The notes beneath the pieces were generated by a model that saw only the letters and a list, made by a program, of their open reading frames with translations, made no database searches and was not told where the DNA came from. A program made the position numbers and the translations under genes. Below, in pieces: positions 1 to 8,168 of a stretch of 30,693 nucleotides of DNA. How positions within the stretch are numbered: the first letter of the stretch is position 1; every line of letters starts with the position of its first letter. This stretch comes from an uncultured Collinsella sp. (GTDB taxonomy: Bacteria; Actinomycetota; Coriobacteriia; Coriobacteriales; Coriobacteriaceae): NCBI GenBank assembly GCA_900544755.1, contig UQWQ01000013.1, forward strand, positions 1 through 30,693, in the 5' to 3' direction.

Positions 1-2
1 GT

Positions 3-755
3 ATCGGCTTTGGCGATATGCCGCATGAGGTCGACCTGGATGTCATCACGCGTACCTTTTACGGCATTGATTCAAAGTACCTGGCGTTTATTGATGAGGT
101 CGACCCCGAGGTGCTGGAGTTTTCTGCTCAGCTGGCTGATATCGCAACCGGACAGCTTTCGTACGAATTGAGCCCTAACCTCCCCATTACACTGGCGGAC
201 CATATCCAGTTTGCCATTAAGCGCGCCCGCGAACACATGGTGGTGTCGTTGCCGCTCGAGCGCGATCTGGAGCAGCTGCATCCCATCGAATACCGCTTGG
301 GCGAGCTGGCTGTTCGCGGCATCCAGAAAAGCTTCCGTGTGCGTATGCCCCGAAGCGAGGCCGCGGGCATTGCCATGTCGATTGTCAACGCATCGGTTAA
401 GCCGAGCGAGCGGCGCGTGCTTGCCGAGCAGCACGAGGAGCGACTGCTCGATATGACGGTCGCGATTATTCAAGAAGAGTTGGGTGTGACGGTCGATCGC
501 TCGTCGTTCGCCTTTGCCCGCTTTGCCACTCATGTGCGCTATCTGCTCGACCGCGTGGCAAAGAAAGAGCCGATCGATACCGAGAACTCCGGTCTTTACG
601 ACGTGCTCGTGGAGCAGTATCCGGCGGCATCGCGTTGCGCTCACCGTGTCGACGATCTGATTCAAGAGACCTTTGGCGAGCCATTGGCCCAAGAGGAGCT
701 CGTCTATCTGATCATGCATGTGAATCGCGTGGCTTCTGTCCACTCGGATAAATAG
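3..755 (+). CDS. BglG/LicT-family transcription antiterminator, 5'-truncated by window edge
   Basis: RNA-binding antiterminator controlled by PTS phosphorylation. The frame is open to the first bases (IGFGDMPHEVD before the first visible Met at 18), so the gene starts outside the window and most of the ~55-residue CAT RNA-binding domain is missing. Two PRD domains follow. Counting from the visible Met, PRD1 has His62 (LADHI); at the usual second PRD1 histidine (consensus IALHI) this protein has IAMSI, so Ser121 replaces His. PRD2 keeps both histidines (FATHVRYL and YLIMHVNRV). Three of four regulatory histidines are therefore present. It lies directly upstream of a PTS gene whose leader carries a RAT-like hairpin, so that gene is its likely target. 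Family assignment is firm; the sugar is not known. Confidence 0.9.
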   Translation: MGFGDMPHEVDLDVITRTFYGIDSKYLAFIDEVDPEVLEFSAQLADIATGQLSYELSPNLPITLADHIQFAIKRAREHMVVSLPLERDLEQLHPIEYRLGELAVRGIQKSFRVRMPRSEAAGIAMSIVNASVKPSERRVLAEQHEERLLDMTVAIIQEELGVTVDRSSFAFARFATHVRYLLDRVAKKEPIDTENSGLYDVLVEQYPAASRCAHRVDDLIQETFGEPLAQEELVYLIMHVNRVASVHSDK

Positions 756-784
756 GCTCTCTGGTATTTCCTTTCCGTCATGGC

Positions 785-820
785 GACCGTTCGCGGGTCG
801 TTTGCTACCGTTCGTCGGTA
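785..820. promoter_or_regulatory. Tandem pair of short palindromes, candidate operator
   Basis: GACCGTTCGCGGGTC (785-799) and TACCGTTCGTCGGTA (806-820) share ACCGTTCG and are each imperfect palindromes. Their starts are 21 bp apart, about two helical turns, so two sites would lie on the same face of the helix. They sit 30-65 bp upstream of the TATACT box that could drive the PTS gene. Repressor or activator binding is inferred; no cognate regulator is identified. Confidence 0.35.
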
Positions 821-850
821 ATCTGAGCCGCAACGAACGCATCTGCCGCA

Positions 851-856
851 TATACT
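851..856 (+). promoter_or_regulatory. Possible -10 box of the PTS operon
   Basis: TATACT is close to the sigma-70 -10 consensus. No good -35 hexamer stands 16-18 bp upstream, so the promoter may need an activator. A start at about 863 would place the RAT-like element at the very 5' end of the transcript, as is usual for BglG-type antitermination. Confidence 0.35.
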
Positions 857-867
857 CGCCGTGTGTT

Positions 868-904
868 GGGTGTTACTCACGGCGCAGCTCCGAGAGGCAC
901 TACC
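868..904 (+). promoter_or_regulatory. RAT-like antiterminator RNA element
   Basis: The left half GGGTGTTACTC and right half GAGAGGCACTACC resemble the two sides of the ribonucleic antiterminator bound by LicT/SacY/BglG (consensus GG..TGTTACTG ... AGGCAAAACC). CTC/GAG and GG/CC can pair above the internal loops. The apical part is longer than in classical RATs. The right half is also the left arm of the terminator stem, so the two structures exclude each other, which is the defining property of this switch. Confidence 0.55.
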
Positions 905-956
905 GATTCTGCCGAGGCCATAATTGGGTCTCTGTCGGTTGTGCGCGGGGCTTTTT
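897..956 (+). terminator. Leader terminator overlapping the RAT
   Basis: GCACTACCGA (897-906) pairs with TCGGTTGTGC (935-944) with one T-T mismatch, followed by a G-rich stretch and TTTTT at 952-956. The T-run is about 8 nt beyond the stem, so the exact fold is uncertain. Its left arm is the right half of the RAT-like element: antiterminator binding would free the PTS gene for transcription. The remaining leader to 1094 shows no gene. Confidence 0.45.
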
Positions 957-1094
957 CATGTCGATCCACCCGGGAATCACATGCAAATCAATCTCTTGCC
1001 AACTGATATCGCGCGCTGCGCAGGCGCGAGCGGAATCGTGCGTCTTGGTGCCGTGAAGTCCCACGGCCTTTAGTTGGAAGAGAAGGGATTCGAC

Positions 1095-2543
1095 ATGGCT
1101 GTCGATAACAAGAAGATTGCCGAGGACGTGCTCGCTGCCGTCGGCGGCGCCTCCAATGTGACGAACGCGACGCACTGCATGACCCGCTTGCGTCTGAACC
1201 TCAAAGATCAGTCCATTCCCAATGATAATGAAGTTAAGAAGATCAAGGGCGTGCTGGGCGCACAGTGGTCTGGCGGCCAGTATCAGGTCATCATTGGCCA
1301 GAACGTGCCGAAGGTCTACGACGCTGCCATTGCGCTGGGCGTTAAGGGTGAAGGCTCCATTGACGAGAACCTCGATGGCAACACCAAGGAGCCGCTGACG
1401 CTCAAGACTGCGGGCCAGAAGACCCTCAATTACCTGTCCAAGACAATGGTCATGACGATCCCCATCATCATGGGCGCCGCCATGTTCCGTACCATTGCCG
1501 TACTTTGCGGCGACGGCATGCTCGGTATCTGGTCTGCCGATTCCGACATCTACAACTTCTTCTACAACTGGATTTACAACGCCGGCTATTATTTCCTTCC
1601 TGTCTATCTGGGTTGGGCTGCCGCAAAGCAGCTCGGCTGCAGCCAGCCGCTCGGCATGATGCTCGGCGGCGTGCTCATTGCCCCCGAGTTCATGACGTTG
1701 GTCAACGCCGCTGCGGATTCTGGTGCTACGACCACGATGGTTTACGGCGTGCTCCCGGCTCAGCTGAACAACTATTCTGCGACCGTGCTCCCCATGCTGC
1801 TGTCCATGCCGGTGCTGATGGTCGTCGAGAAGTTCATGAAGAAGATCATCCCCGACATGCTCTCCACGGTGTTTGTGCCCGTGTGCACCATGGCTGTGAT
1901 GACCCCCGTTTCCCTATGCGCCCTAGCTCCGATTGGTTCCATTCTGGGCGACCTGGTCGGCAACTTTATGTTCGGCCTCGGAAACGCTGGCGGCATCGTC
2001 ACGATCCTCTCCCTCGTCGCCATTGCTGCGCTTTGGGAGTTCCTGGTTATGACCGGTATGCACCAGGTTCTGATTGCCCTCGGCATTGTGCAGGTGCTCA
2101 CCTCAGGGTCTGACTCCTGCGTTATGGTCGCGGGTGCTATCGCTCAGTTCGCCACGTGGGGCATGGCCTTCGGTGCCTTTCTGCGCCTTAAGGAGGTCGA
2201 CGAAAAGGGCGCTATGCTTGGTTTCTCGCTCTCCGGCATTGTCGGTGGCGTGACGGAGCCCGCGCTGTATGGCTGCGGCTTTAAGTATACTCGCTGCCTG
2301 GGTGCCATGGTCGCGGGCGGCGCTATCGGCGGCCTGATCGCGGCTCTCACTAATGTGACCACGTATGTTTTGGGCGCAACTAATATCCTTGGTATTACAG
2401 GTTATGTTGCAGGCGGAACTGCTAATCTCGTATGGGGCTGCGTTGCATCGGGCACTGCATTTGTTGCCGCCGCTGCCATCGCCTACTTCTTTGGCTTTAC
2501 CAAGGAGCAGCTCGACGAAGACGCTGCTGCCGCCAAAGCCTAA
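1095..2543 (+). CDS. PTS EIIBC, beta-glucoside/sucrose/trehalose type
   Basis: Membrane sugar permease of the glucose superfamily of PTS systems. The start is the ATG at 1095, preceded by AGAAGGG at 7 bases; a TTG 7 codons upstream lacks a ribosome site. The EIIB domain covers about residues 1-90, with the phosphorylated Cys28 in NATHCMTRLRL. The EIIC domain follows (about 105-470), strongly hydrophobic, with the family motif GVTEPALYGCGFKY. The protein ends at 482 residues with FFGFTKEQLDEDAAAAKA, so the C-terminal EIIA domain found in BglF-like proteins (about 620 residues) is absent; EIIA must come from another protein. Antitermination control is suggested by the leader. The family is sure; the substrate is unknown, though the deacetylase downstream hints at an N-acetylated sugar. 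Confidence 0.92.
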   Translation: MAVDNKKIAEDVLAAVGGASNVTNATHCMTRLRLNLKDQSIPNDNEVKKIKGVLGAQWSGGQYQVIIGQNVPKVYDAAIALGVKGEGSIDENLDGNTKEPLTLKTAGQKTLNYLSKTMVMTIPIIMGAAMFRTIAVLCGDGMLGIWSADSDIYNFFYNWIYNAGYYFLPVYLGWAAAKQLGCSQPLGMMLGGVLIAPEFMTLVNAAADSGATTTMVYGVLPAQLNNYSATVLPMLLSMPVLMVVEKFMKKIIPDMLSTVFVPVCTMAVMTPVSLCALAPIGSILGDLVGNFMFGLGNAGGIVTILSLVAIAALWEFLVMTGMHQVLIALGIVQVLTSGSDSCVMVAGAIAQFATWGMAFGAFLRLKEVDEKGAMLGFSLSGIVGGVTEPALYGCGFKYTRCLGAMVAGGAIGGLIAALTNVTTYVLGATNILGITGYVAGGTANLVWGCVASGTAFVAAAAIAYFFGFTKEQLDEDAAAAKA

Positions 2544-2570
2544 AGCATCCGTTCGGTAGGACAATTATCT

Positions 2571-2602
2571 GGGGCACTTGGCTGCGCTTCAAGTGTCCCT
2601 TT
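2571..2602 (+). terminator. Hairpin after the PTS gene
   Basis: GGGGCACTTG (2571-2580), a 9-nt loop and CAAGTGTCCC (2590-2599), then TTT. It is a 10-bp stem with one G-T pair. The T-run is short, so it may only attenuate read-through into the deacetylase gene. Confidence 0.6.
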
Positions 2603-2620
2603 CCGTAGATGGGGGTCAAT

Positions 2621-3385
2621 ATGAAGCAATTGCTCATTCGTGCCGACGATATCGGTTATTCGTATGCCGTTAACCTGGGGATTGCCCGCAGTATCAATGA
2701 GGGCCTGGTGCGCTCGGCGGGACTTATGCCCAATATGCCCGAGGCCGAGCGTGGTTGGTCGCTCGTGGCGGATGCCGGCATTGCGGTGGGTCAGCATACC
2801 AACGTGTGTCTGGGCAAGCCGTGTGCCGATCCGGCGCTCATTCCGAGCATGCTCAACGAGAATGGTGAGTTCCATAGCAGCCGTACCTTCCGCGAGCATT
2901 TTAAGCGCGGCGAGGAGTTGATAGACTTCGACGAGGCCTGCATCGAGATTCGCGCGCAGCATGACCGCTTTGTCGAGATCGTGGGCCGCGAGCCCGATTA
3001 CTTTGAGGCCCATGCCGTCATGAGCAAAAACCTTAACCGAGCGATCTCGGCGGTTGCTCAGGAGCTGGGCCTTAAGGAGCAAAAGGCGAGCTTCGACCCC
3101 GCGGCTGTGGTGCATTGCGGAGATACTGATCTGCGCATGGTGATGCGCTCGATGGAGCCGGGCTACGAGCCCAAAGAGGCAATCATGCAGACGGTTCGCG
3201 AGATGGTGGACGGCGAGACGGTCGTCTTTGTGTGCCATCCGGGTTATCTCGATCGTTTTATCCTGGAGAACAGCTCGCTCACGACCGATCGTACCAAGGA
3301 AGTCGATGCGCTGATCGACCCCGAGCTTCGCGCTTGGCTCGAGTCTCAATCCGATCTTCGCCTGATCGACTACCGCGACCTGTAA
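2621..3385 (+). CDS. YdjC/ChbG-family carbohydrate deacetylase
   Basis: Predicted metal-dependent cytoplasmic deacetylase of 254 residues, the family that removes acetyl groups from chitobiose-type sugars in E. coli (ChbG). The start at 2621 is chosen because GGGGG lies just upstream; the in-frame ATG at 2609 has no ribosome site. Visible family features are LLIRADDIGYS near the N-terminus (metal-binding Asp pair), GQHTNVCLGKPC around residue 60 (metal His) and FEAHAVMSKN around residue 130, followed by VCHPGYLD. It lies 78 bases after the PTS gene with a weak hairpin between, so co-transcription by read-through is plausible and it may process the imported sugar. Family sure, substrate inferred. 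Confidence 0.88.
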   Translation: MKQLLIRADDIGYSYAVNLGIARSINEGLVRSAGLMPNMPEAERGWSLVADAGIAVGQHTNVCLGKPCADPALIPSMLNENGEFHSSRTFREHFKRGEELIDFDEACIEIRAQHDRFVEIVGREPDYFEAHAVMSKNLNRAISAVAQELGLKEQKASFDPAAVVHCGDTDLRMVMRSMEPGYEPKEAIMQTVREMVDGETVVFVCHPGYLDRFILENSSLTTDRTKEVDALIDPELRAWLESQSDLRLIDYRDL

Positions 3386-3395
3386 GGACCCAAGT

Positions 3396-3426
3396 CACCA
3401 CAAAGGGGACAGTCGCCTTTGTGGTG
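3396..3426. repeat. GGGGACAG-type palindromic repeat, copy 1
   Basis: CACCACAAAGG (3396-3406) and CCTTTGTGGTG (3416-3426) are perfect 11-base arms around GGACAGTCG. The second copy at 17503-17539 has a different stem but the same (A)AAAGGGACAG core at the top of the stem. It is not followed by a T-run on the plus strand and precedes a separate, better terminator, so it is probably a dispersed REP-like element rather than the terminator itself. Confidence 0.6.
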
Positions 3427-3431
3427 GTTCT

Positions 3432-3466
3432 GGCACCGTTGCCATTATGGCAGCGGCGCCTTTTTT
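3432..3466 (+). terminator. Intrinsic terminator of the sugar operon
   Basis: GGCACCGTTGCC, loop ATTAT, GGCAGCGGCGCC, then six T (3461-3466). The 12-base arms have one A-C mismatch and one G-T pair. It ends the unit formed by the PTS and deacetylase genes. Confidence 0.85.
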
Positions 3467-3524
3467 GTCCGTGCGGCGCGGTAGAGTGTAGGCGGTTGAA
3501 ATTTGCGTCCATCGAGGAGCTGCT

Positions 3525-5282
3525 ATGAACGAGATCAAGTGCCCGCATTGCGGCGAAGTTTTTAAGGTCGATGCGTCCGGTTATGCGGATATCGTCAAGC
3601 AGGTGCGCGATGCCGAGTTCTCGCGCGACCTGGATGAGCGCGTGAAGGCGGTCCAGCGCGAGGGCGAGCAGGCACTGGAGCTTGAGCGCTCGCGCTCGAC
3701 GGCTGCTTTGCAAAAGGCAGAGTCTCAGCGCGACGCTCAGCTTGTCGAGCAGAAGAACGCTGCAGCTCAGCAGCTGGCACAAGAGGTTGCCAAGCGCGAC
3801 GCTGAGCTTGCCGAGCTGCGCGCCAAGCTCGAAGGCGCTGCCGCAGAGCGCGAGAGTGCAAGTCAGCGCGCGGCGGTTGAGGCTCGTTCCGATGCTCAAA
3901 AGGAGAATGCCGAGCTTCAGCGCGAGATCGACAATTTACGTGCACAGTTGGAGCGCAAAGATGATGAAGCCAGGCTTGCCGAGGCGGCGGCACGCAATGC
4001 TGCTCAAAACGACCTGTCCGCGCGCGACGCTCAGATTGCCGAGCTGCAGGCCAGGATCGCCGCGACGGACAAGGCCCAGGAGATGGCGCTTGCCGCTGCC
4101 GCGGCAGAGTCGCAGCGTGAGCTCGATGCCGCTCGCAGCGAGGCCGAGCGCGCGCTTACTGACTATCGCGCGAAGGTGCAAGAGAAGTTTTCCGCCGCAA
4201 AGGCTCAGTCCGAGCAAGAGGCCGAGGGCCTGCGTGCCCAGCTGCGCGAGCAGGAACTGATGGCAAAAATGAACCTGTCAGAGGCGGTCGCCGCGGCGGA
4301 GCGAGAGCGCGATGAGGCACGTGCCAAACTGACGAGCGAGCTGGCGGTGCGCGATTCTCGCGAGGAGCAAGCCAAGGCGGCACACGAGCTCGAGCTTGCG
4401 CAGGCCAAGCGCGCGAGCGATGACCTGATTCGCTACAAGGATGAAGAGATTGAGCGCCTTAAGGACATGAAGGTTCGCCTGTCCACCAAGATGGTGGGCG
4501 AGTCGCTCGAGCAGCACTGCGAGACCGAGTTTAACCGTCTGCGCATGACGGCGTTTCCCAATGCGTACTTCGAGAAAGATAACGATGCATCCGAGGGCAC
4601 CAAGGGAGACTTCATTTTCCGTGAGTGCGACGCGAGCGGCAACGAGGTCATTTCGATTATGTTCGAGATGAAAAACGAGAACGACGAGACCGCGACCAAG
4701 CATAAAAACGAGGACTTCTTTAAGAAACTCGATCACGATCGTCGCCAGAAAGGCTGTGAGTACGCGGTGCTCTGCACGCTGCTCGAGCCCGAGAGCGAGC
4801 TTTACAACGCGGGAATCGTGGACGTGAGCTATCGCTACGAGAAGATGTATGTGATCCGCCCGCAGTTCTTCATTCCCATCATTACGCTGCTGCGCAATGC
4901 CGCCATGGGTTCGCTTCGCTATAAGCAGGAGCTGGCGGAGTACAAGCAGCAGAATATCGATGTCACGAACTTCGAAGCCAAGATGGAGAAGTTCAAGAAC
5001 GATTTCGGCCGCAACTACGAGATCGCGAGCCGCAAGTTCCAAACGGCAATCGATGAGATCGACAAGACGATTAGCCATCTGCAGAAAACCAAGGAGGCGT
5101 TGCTGTCCTCCGAGAACAATCTGCGCCTTGCCAACAAGAAAGCCGACGATCTTACCATTCGCAAGCTCACGTGGGGCAACAAGACCATGAAAGCAGCGTT
5201 TGACGAGGCACGCGGGGCTGCGGCAGAGACAAACGATGAGCCAGCCGAGGCGGATTCGTATGAGGTCGAGGATGCCGAGTAG
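3525..5282 (+). CDS. DUF2130-domain protein: zinc knuckle, coiled coil, nuclease-like core
   Basis: A 585-residue protein of the DUF2130 family, function unknown. The start has GAGGAG at a good distance. Order seen: CPHC at residues 6-9 (IKCPHCGEVFKV, half of a zinc ribbon); an Ala/Glu/Arg-rich region from about 30 to 320 with heptad character, clearly coiled coil; then the conserved core from about 325 (STKMVGESLEQHCE). Within it, KGDFIFRECDASGN followed about 10 residues later by IMFEMKNEND gives a D...ExK arrangement resembling PD-(D/E)xK nucleases. A second helical region follows (residues 465-555). Architecture recalls RmuC-like proteins in which a coiled coil carries a nuclease-fold domain. 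It stands alone between terminators. Family confident; nuclease activity is inference. Confidence 0.85.
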   Translation: MNEIKCPHCGEVFKVDASGYADIVKQVRDAEFSRDLDERVKAVQREGEQALELERSRSTAALQKAESQRDAQLVEQKNAAAQQLAQEVAKRDAELAELRAKLEGAAAERESASQRAAVEARSDAQKENAELQREIDNLRAQLERKDDEARLAEAAARNAAQNDLSARDAQIAELQARIAATDKAQEMALAAAAAESQRELDAARSEAERALTDYRAKVQEKFSAAKAQSEQEAEGLRAQLREQELMAKMNLSEAVAAAERERDEARAKLTSELAVRDSREEQAKAAHELELAQAKRASDDLIRYKDEEIERLKDMKVRLSTKMVGESLEQHCETEFNRLRMTAFPNAYFEKDNDASEGTKGDFIFRECDASGNEVISIMFEMKNENDETATKHKNEDFFKKLDHDRRQKGCEYAVLCTLLEPESELYNAGIVDVSYRYEKMYVIRPQFFIPIITLLRNAAMGSLRYKQELAEYKQQNIDVTNFEAKMEKFKNDFGRNYEIASRKFQTAIDEIDKTISHLQKTKEALLSSENNLRLANKKADDLTIRKLTWGNKTMKAAFDEARGAAAETNDEPAEADSYEVEDAE

Positions 5283-5301
5283 GGGATAGCGTATCGCGCA
5301 A

Positions 5302-5341
5302 AAAGCGGGGCCGCTGGCGATGTTGCCAGCGGCCCCGCTTT
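5302..5341. terminator. Bidirectional terminator between convergent genes
   Basis: A perfect 17-bp stem: AAAGCGGGGCCGCTGGC (5302-5318), loop GATGTT, GCCAGCGGCCCCGCTTT (5325-5341). A-rich and T-rich ends on both sides let it work on both strands, serving the DUF2130 gene and the convergent helicase gene. Confidence 0.9.
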
Positions 5342-5362
5342 GTTTCGTCCCATTGCGCCCGG

Positions 5363-8044
5363 CTAGTCCTCGAGCAGGTCCTCGATAAAGCCGACACGGT
5401 AGTTCTTGAAGATGACCTCGCCGCCGTCTTGCGTGGCGTCCAGATCGACATCGCCCATGATGCCAAAATCGTGGTCGCCATCCTCGTCAGCAAAGATCTG
5501 GTGCACGTGCCATACGTGCGCGGTCTTCTCGTCGGACTCGTCGATGGAAAACATCGCGGCGCTGCGGGCATCTCCGTCGGTGAGGATTTCCTCGTGCTGC
5601 TCGTGGTAAGCGTCGAGTGCTTTTTGCCAGCGGATCTCGTTCATGCCCCAGTCGTCGTCGAGCTCGCCCAGGTCGCGAACGTGCTCGCGGGCGGCAAGGG
5701 TCACGCGGCGGAAGAGCGCGTTGCGCACCAACAGCGTGCAGCCGCGGCGGTCCGCCACGACCTCGTCGATGCCCTGCGGCGGCGCAGCATCGAGGGCTGC
5801 CGGGTTGCCGGCGTTCTCCCACTCGTCCACCAGGCTCGAGTCCACCGAGCGCACCACAAAGCCGAGCCACGAGATAATGTCGCGCAGACGCTCGTCGCGC
5901 TTCTCGATGGGCACGGTGCGGTCGAGCGAACGGTAGGCCTCTGCCAGGTAACGCAGCAAAATGCCCTCGGAGCGGGCGATGCCGAGCTTTTGAATGTAAC
6001 CCTTAAAATCGCTCGCGCTTTCCAGCATATCGCGCAGGACGCTTTTGGGAGAGAGCTGGTAGTCGTTTGCCCAGGGCACTTCCTGGCAGTACTTGTCGAA
6101 GGCGGCGTCGAGCAAGTCCTCGAGCGGTTTTTCGTAGGTGACATCCTGGATGCGCTCCAGGCGTTCCTCATATTCGACGCCGTCAGCCTTCATTTCGGCC
6201 ATCGCGCGGTCGCGCGCTGCGCGCTCCTGAGCGCGCAACACCTGCTTGGGATCCTCGAGCGTTGCCTCGACCATCGAGATCAGGTCCATGGTATAGGTCT
6301 CGCTCTCGGGATCGAGCAGCTCCAACGCGGCAAGCAAAAACGGCGAGAGCGGCTGGTCGAGCGCAAAGTCCTCGGGCAGGTCGACCGTCAGTGCGTAGTC
6401 GATGTCCGGCGCGGCGTCAGCCGGAGCGTCGGGTGCGGGCGGCACCTCGGTGCGCACGACGACGCCGGAATCGATGAGCGTGGCGAAGATCTCGTCGGCA
6501 CGAACCTCGAGCTTAGCCTTTTCCTCGGGAGTCTGCAGGCTCGTCTCGATGAGGTCGTGTACGCGGGCTCGGGCATCGCCGCCCTGCTCGACCACGCTAA
6601 TCACCATGGAGTGTGTGATGCGAAGGCGCGGCTTGAGCGTTTCGGGCTGCGTCTCGATCAGGCGCTCAAAGGTCTGCTTGTTCCAGGTGACAAAGCCCTC
6701 GGGGGCCTTCTTCTTTTTAATCTTGCGGAGCTTCTTGGGGTCGTCGCCCGCCTTGGCCATGAGTTTGGCGTTCTCGATCTCGTGCTCCGGGGCCTCGGCG
6801 ATGACCATGCCCTCGGTATCGAAGCCCGAACGGCCGGCGCGACCGGCAATCTGATGGAACTCGCGTGCGCGCAGGCGACGCATCTTGTAGCCGTCGAACT
6901 TGGTGAGCGCGGTGAGCACCACGGTATGGATGGGTACGTTGATGCCGACGCCGAGCGTATCGGTGCCGCAGATGACGGGCAGCAGGCCCTGCTGCGCCAA
7001 GCGCTCGACCAGCAGGCGATAGCGCGGCAACATGCCAGCATGGTGCACGCCGACGCCGCATCCAAGAAGGCGTTTGAGAATCTTGCCGAAGGCCGTCGAG
7101 AAGCTCGTGCCCTTGGCCGCCTCCTTGATGGCCTCGCGCTGCTCCTTGCTGGCAATGCCAAAGTTGGCGAGGGATTGCGCCGTCGCAAGTGCGGCATCCT
7201 GGCTAAAGTGCACGATGTAGAGCGGGGCCTCGCCACGGCGCATGGCGAGCTCGACGGTGCCCTCGAGGGAGGTCGTCACATAGTCGTAGCTCAGCGGCAC
7301 GGGGCGCGGGGCATCGACGACCAAGTCGCAGGTAGCGCCGGTGTGTTCCTCGAGTGAGGCGGCGATGGCAGTGACATCGCCGAGCGTGGCGCTCATGAGC
7401 ATGAATTGCGTGTGAGGCAGGGTGAGCAGCGGTACCTGCCAGGCCCAGCCGCGATCGGGGTCGGCAAAGTAGTGGAACTCGTCCATGGCGACGCAGCCAA
7501 CATCGGCATCTTCGCCCTCGCGCAGCGCGTCGTTGGCAAGGATCTCTGCCGTGCAGCAGATGACGGGCGCCTTGGTGTTGATATGCGTGTCGCCGGTGAT
7601 CATACCTACGTTATCGCGGCCGAGCACCTGTACCAGATCGAAGAACTTTTCGCTGACCAAGGCTTTGATAGGGGCTGTGTAATAGCAACGTTTGCCCTGT
7701 GCCATGCCCATAAAGAGCATGCCCAGCGCGACGAGCGATTTACCTGATCCGGTCGGTGTGCCCAAAATGACGTGATTGCCGGCTGCCAGGTCCATGAGGG
7801 CCTCTTCTTGGTGATCCCACAGCTCAATGCCGCGGTCGCTCGTCCATTCAAAGAAGCGTTCGAAGGCCTGATCGGGCGTGAGCCACGGTTCGGGCTCGCT
7901 GCCGTCCTCGGGCTCCCACCAGGTGGGGGAGAGCGCACCGAGCGAGCCGAACTCGGCTTCGGTTCCCGTGCCGCCCGAGAATGAGCTGGCGGCGCCGGCG
8001 CCAGAGACGGTGCTGGCGGCGGTATCTATCGTGGTCTGTGCCAT
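5363..8044 (-). CDS. Ski2-like DEAD/DEAH-box RNA helicase (DUF3516-type C-terminus)
   Basis: Large SF2 helicase of 893 residues, probably acting on RNA. From the ATG at 8044: GTPTGSGKS at 95-103 (Walker A), MDEFHYF with DEFH at 188-191, MSATLGD (motif III), VHHAGMLPRYR and HQIAGRAGRSGFD (motif VI). The C-terminal half, about residues 480-893, matches the extension seen in actinobacterial helicases annotated DUF3516, with a charged segment RKIKKKKAPEG. The frame stays open another 58 codons upstream, but that part is encoded by an inverted-repeat element and has no family resemblance; the start at MAQTTIDTAAS is preferred although its ribosome site is weak. Helicase class is certain, cellular role is not. 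Confidence 0.9.
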   Translation of the reverse strand: MAQTTIDTAASTVSGAGAASSFSGGTGTEAEFGSLGALSPTWWEPEDGSEPEPWLTPDQAFERFFEWTSDRGIELWDHQEEALMDLAAGNHVILGTPTGSGKSLVALGMLFMGMAQGKRCYYTAPIKALVSEKFFDLVQVLGRDNVGMITGDTHINTKAPVICCTAEILANDALREGEDADVGCVAMDEFHYFADPDRGWAWQVPLLTLPHTQFMLMSATLGDVTAIAASLEEHTGATCDLVVDAPRPVPLSYDYVTTSLEGTVELAMRRGEAPLYIVHFSQDAALATAQSLANFGIASKEQREAIKEAAKGTSFSTAFGKILKRLLGCGVGVHHAGMLPRYRLLVERLAQQGLLPVICGTDTLGVGINVPIHTVVLTALTKFDGYKMRRLRAREFHQIAGRAGRSGFDTEGMVIAEAPEHEIENAKLMAKAGDDPKKLRKIKKKKAPEGFVTWNKQTFERLIETQPETLKPRLRITHSMVISVVEQGGDARARVHDLIETSLQTPEEKAKLEVRADEIFATLIDSGVVVRTEVPPAPDAPADAAPDIDYALTVDLPEDFALDQPLSPFLLAALELLDPESETYTMDLISMVEATLEDPKQVLRAQERAARDRAMAEMKADGVEYEERLERIQDVTYEKPLEDLLDAAFDKYCQEVPWANDYQLSPKSVLRDMLESASDFKGYIQKLGIARSEGILLRYLAEAYRSLDRTVPIEKRDERLRDIISWLGFVVRSVDSSLVDEWENAGNPAALDAAPPQGIDEVVADRRGCTLLVRNALFRRVTLAAREHVRDLGELDDDWGMNEIRWQKALDAYHEQHEEILTDGDARSAAMFSIDESDEKTAHVWHVHQIFADEDGDHDFGIMGDVDLDATQDGGEVIFKNYRVGFIEDLLED

Positions 8045-8168
8045 GTGGGGGTACTTTCTCTCGCCGTTTGTCCGCCATCCATTATGGCGTAGCGGCGGTG
8101 CGGGGCGCCAGCGCGAAAGAAAATGCAGGAAATGGGCGTTCTGCCCAGCCGTTTGGTGCAGTTGCCAG

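Noticed and set aside
5429..7357. Long plus-strand open frame (642 codons) opposite the Ski2-like helicase
   Set aside because: It is a mirror of the high-GC helicase gene: no ribosome site and no domain, while the minus strand shows every helicase motif.
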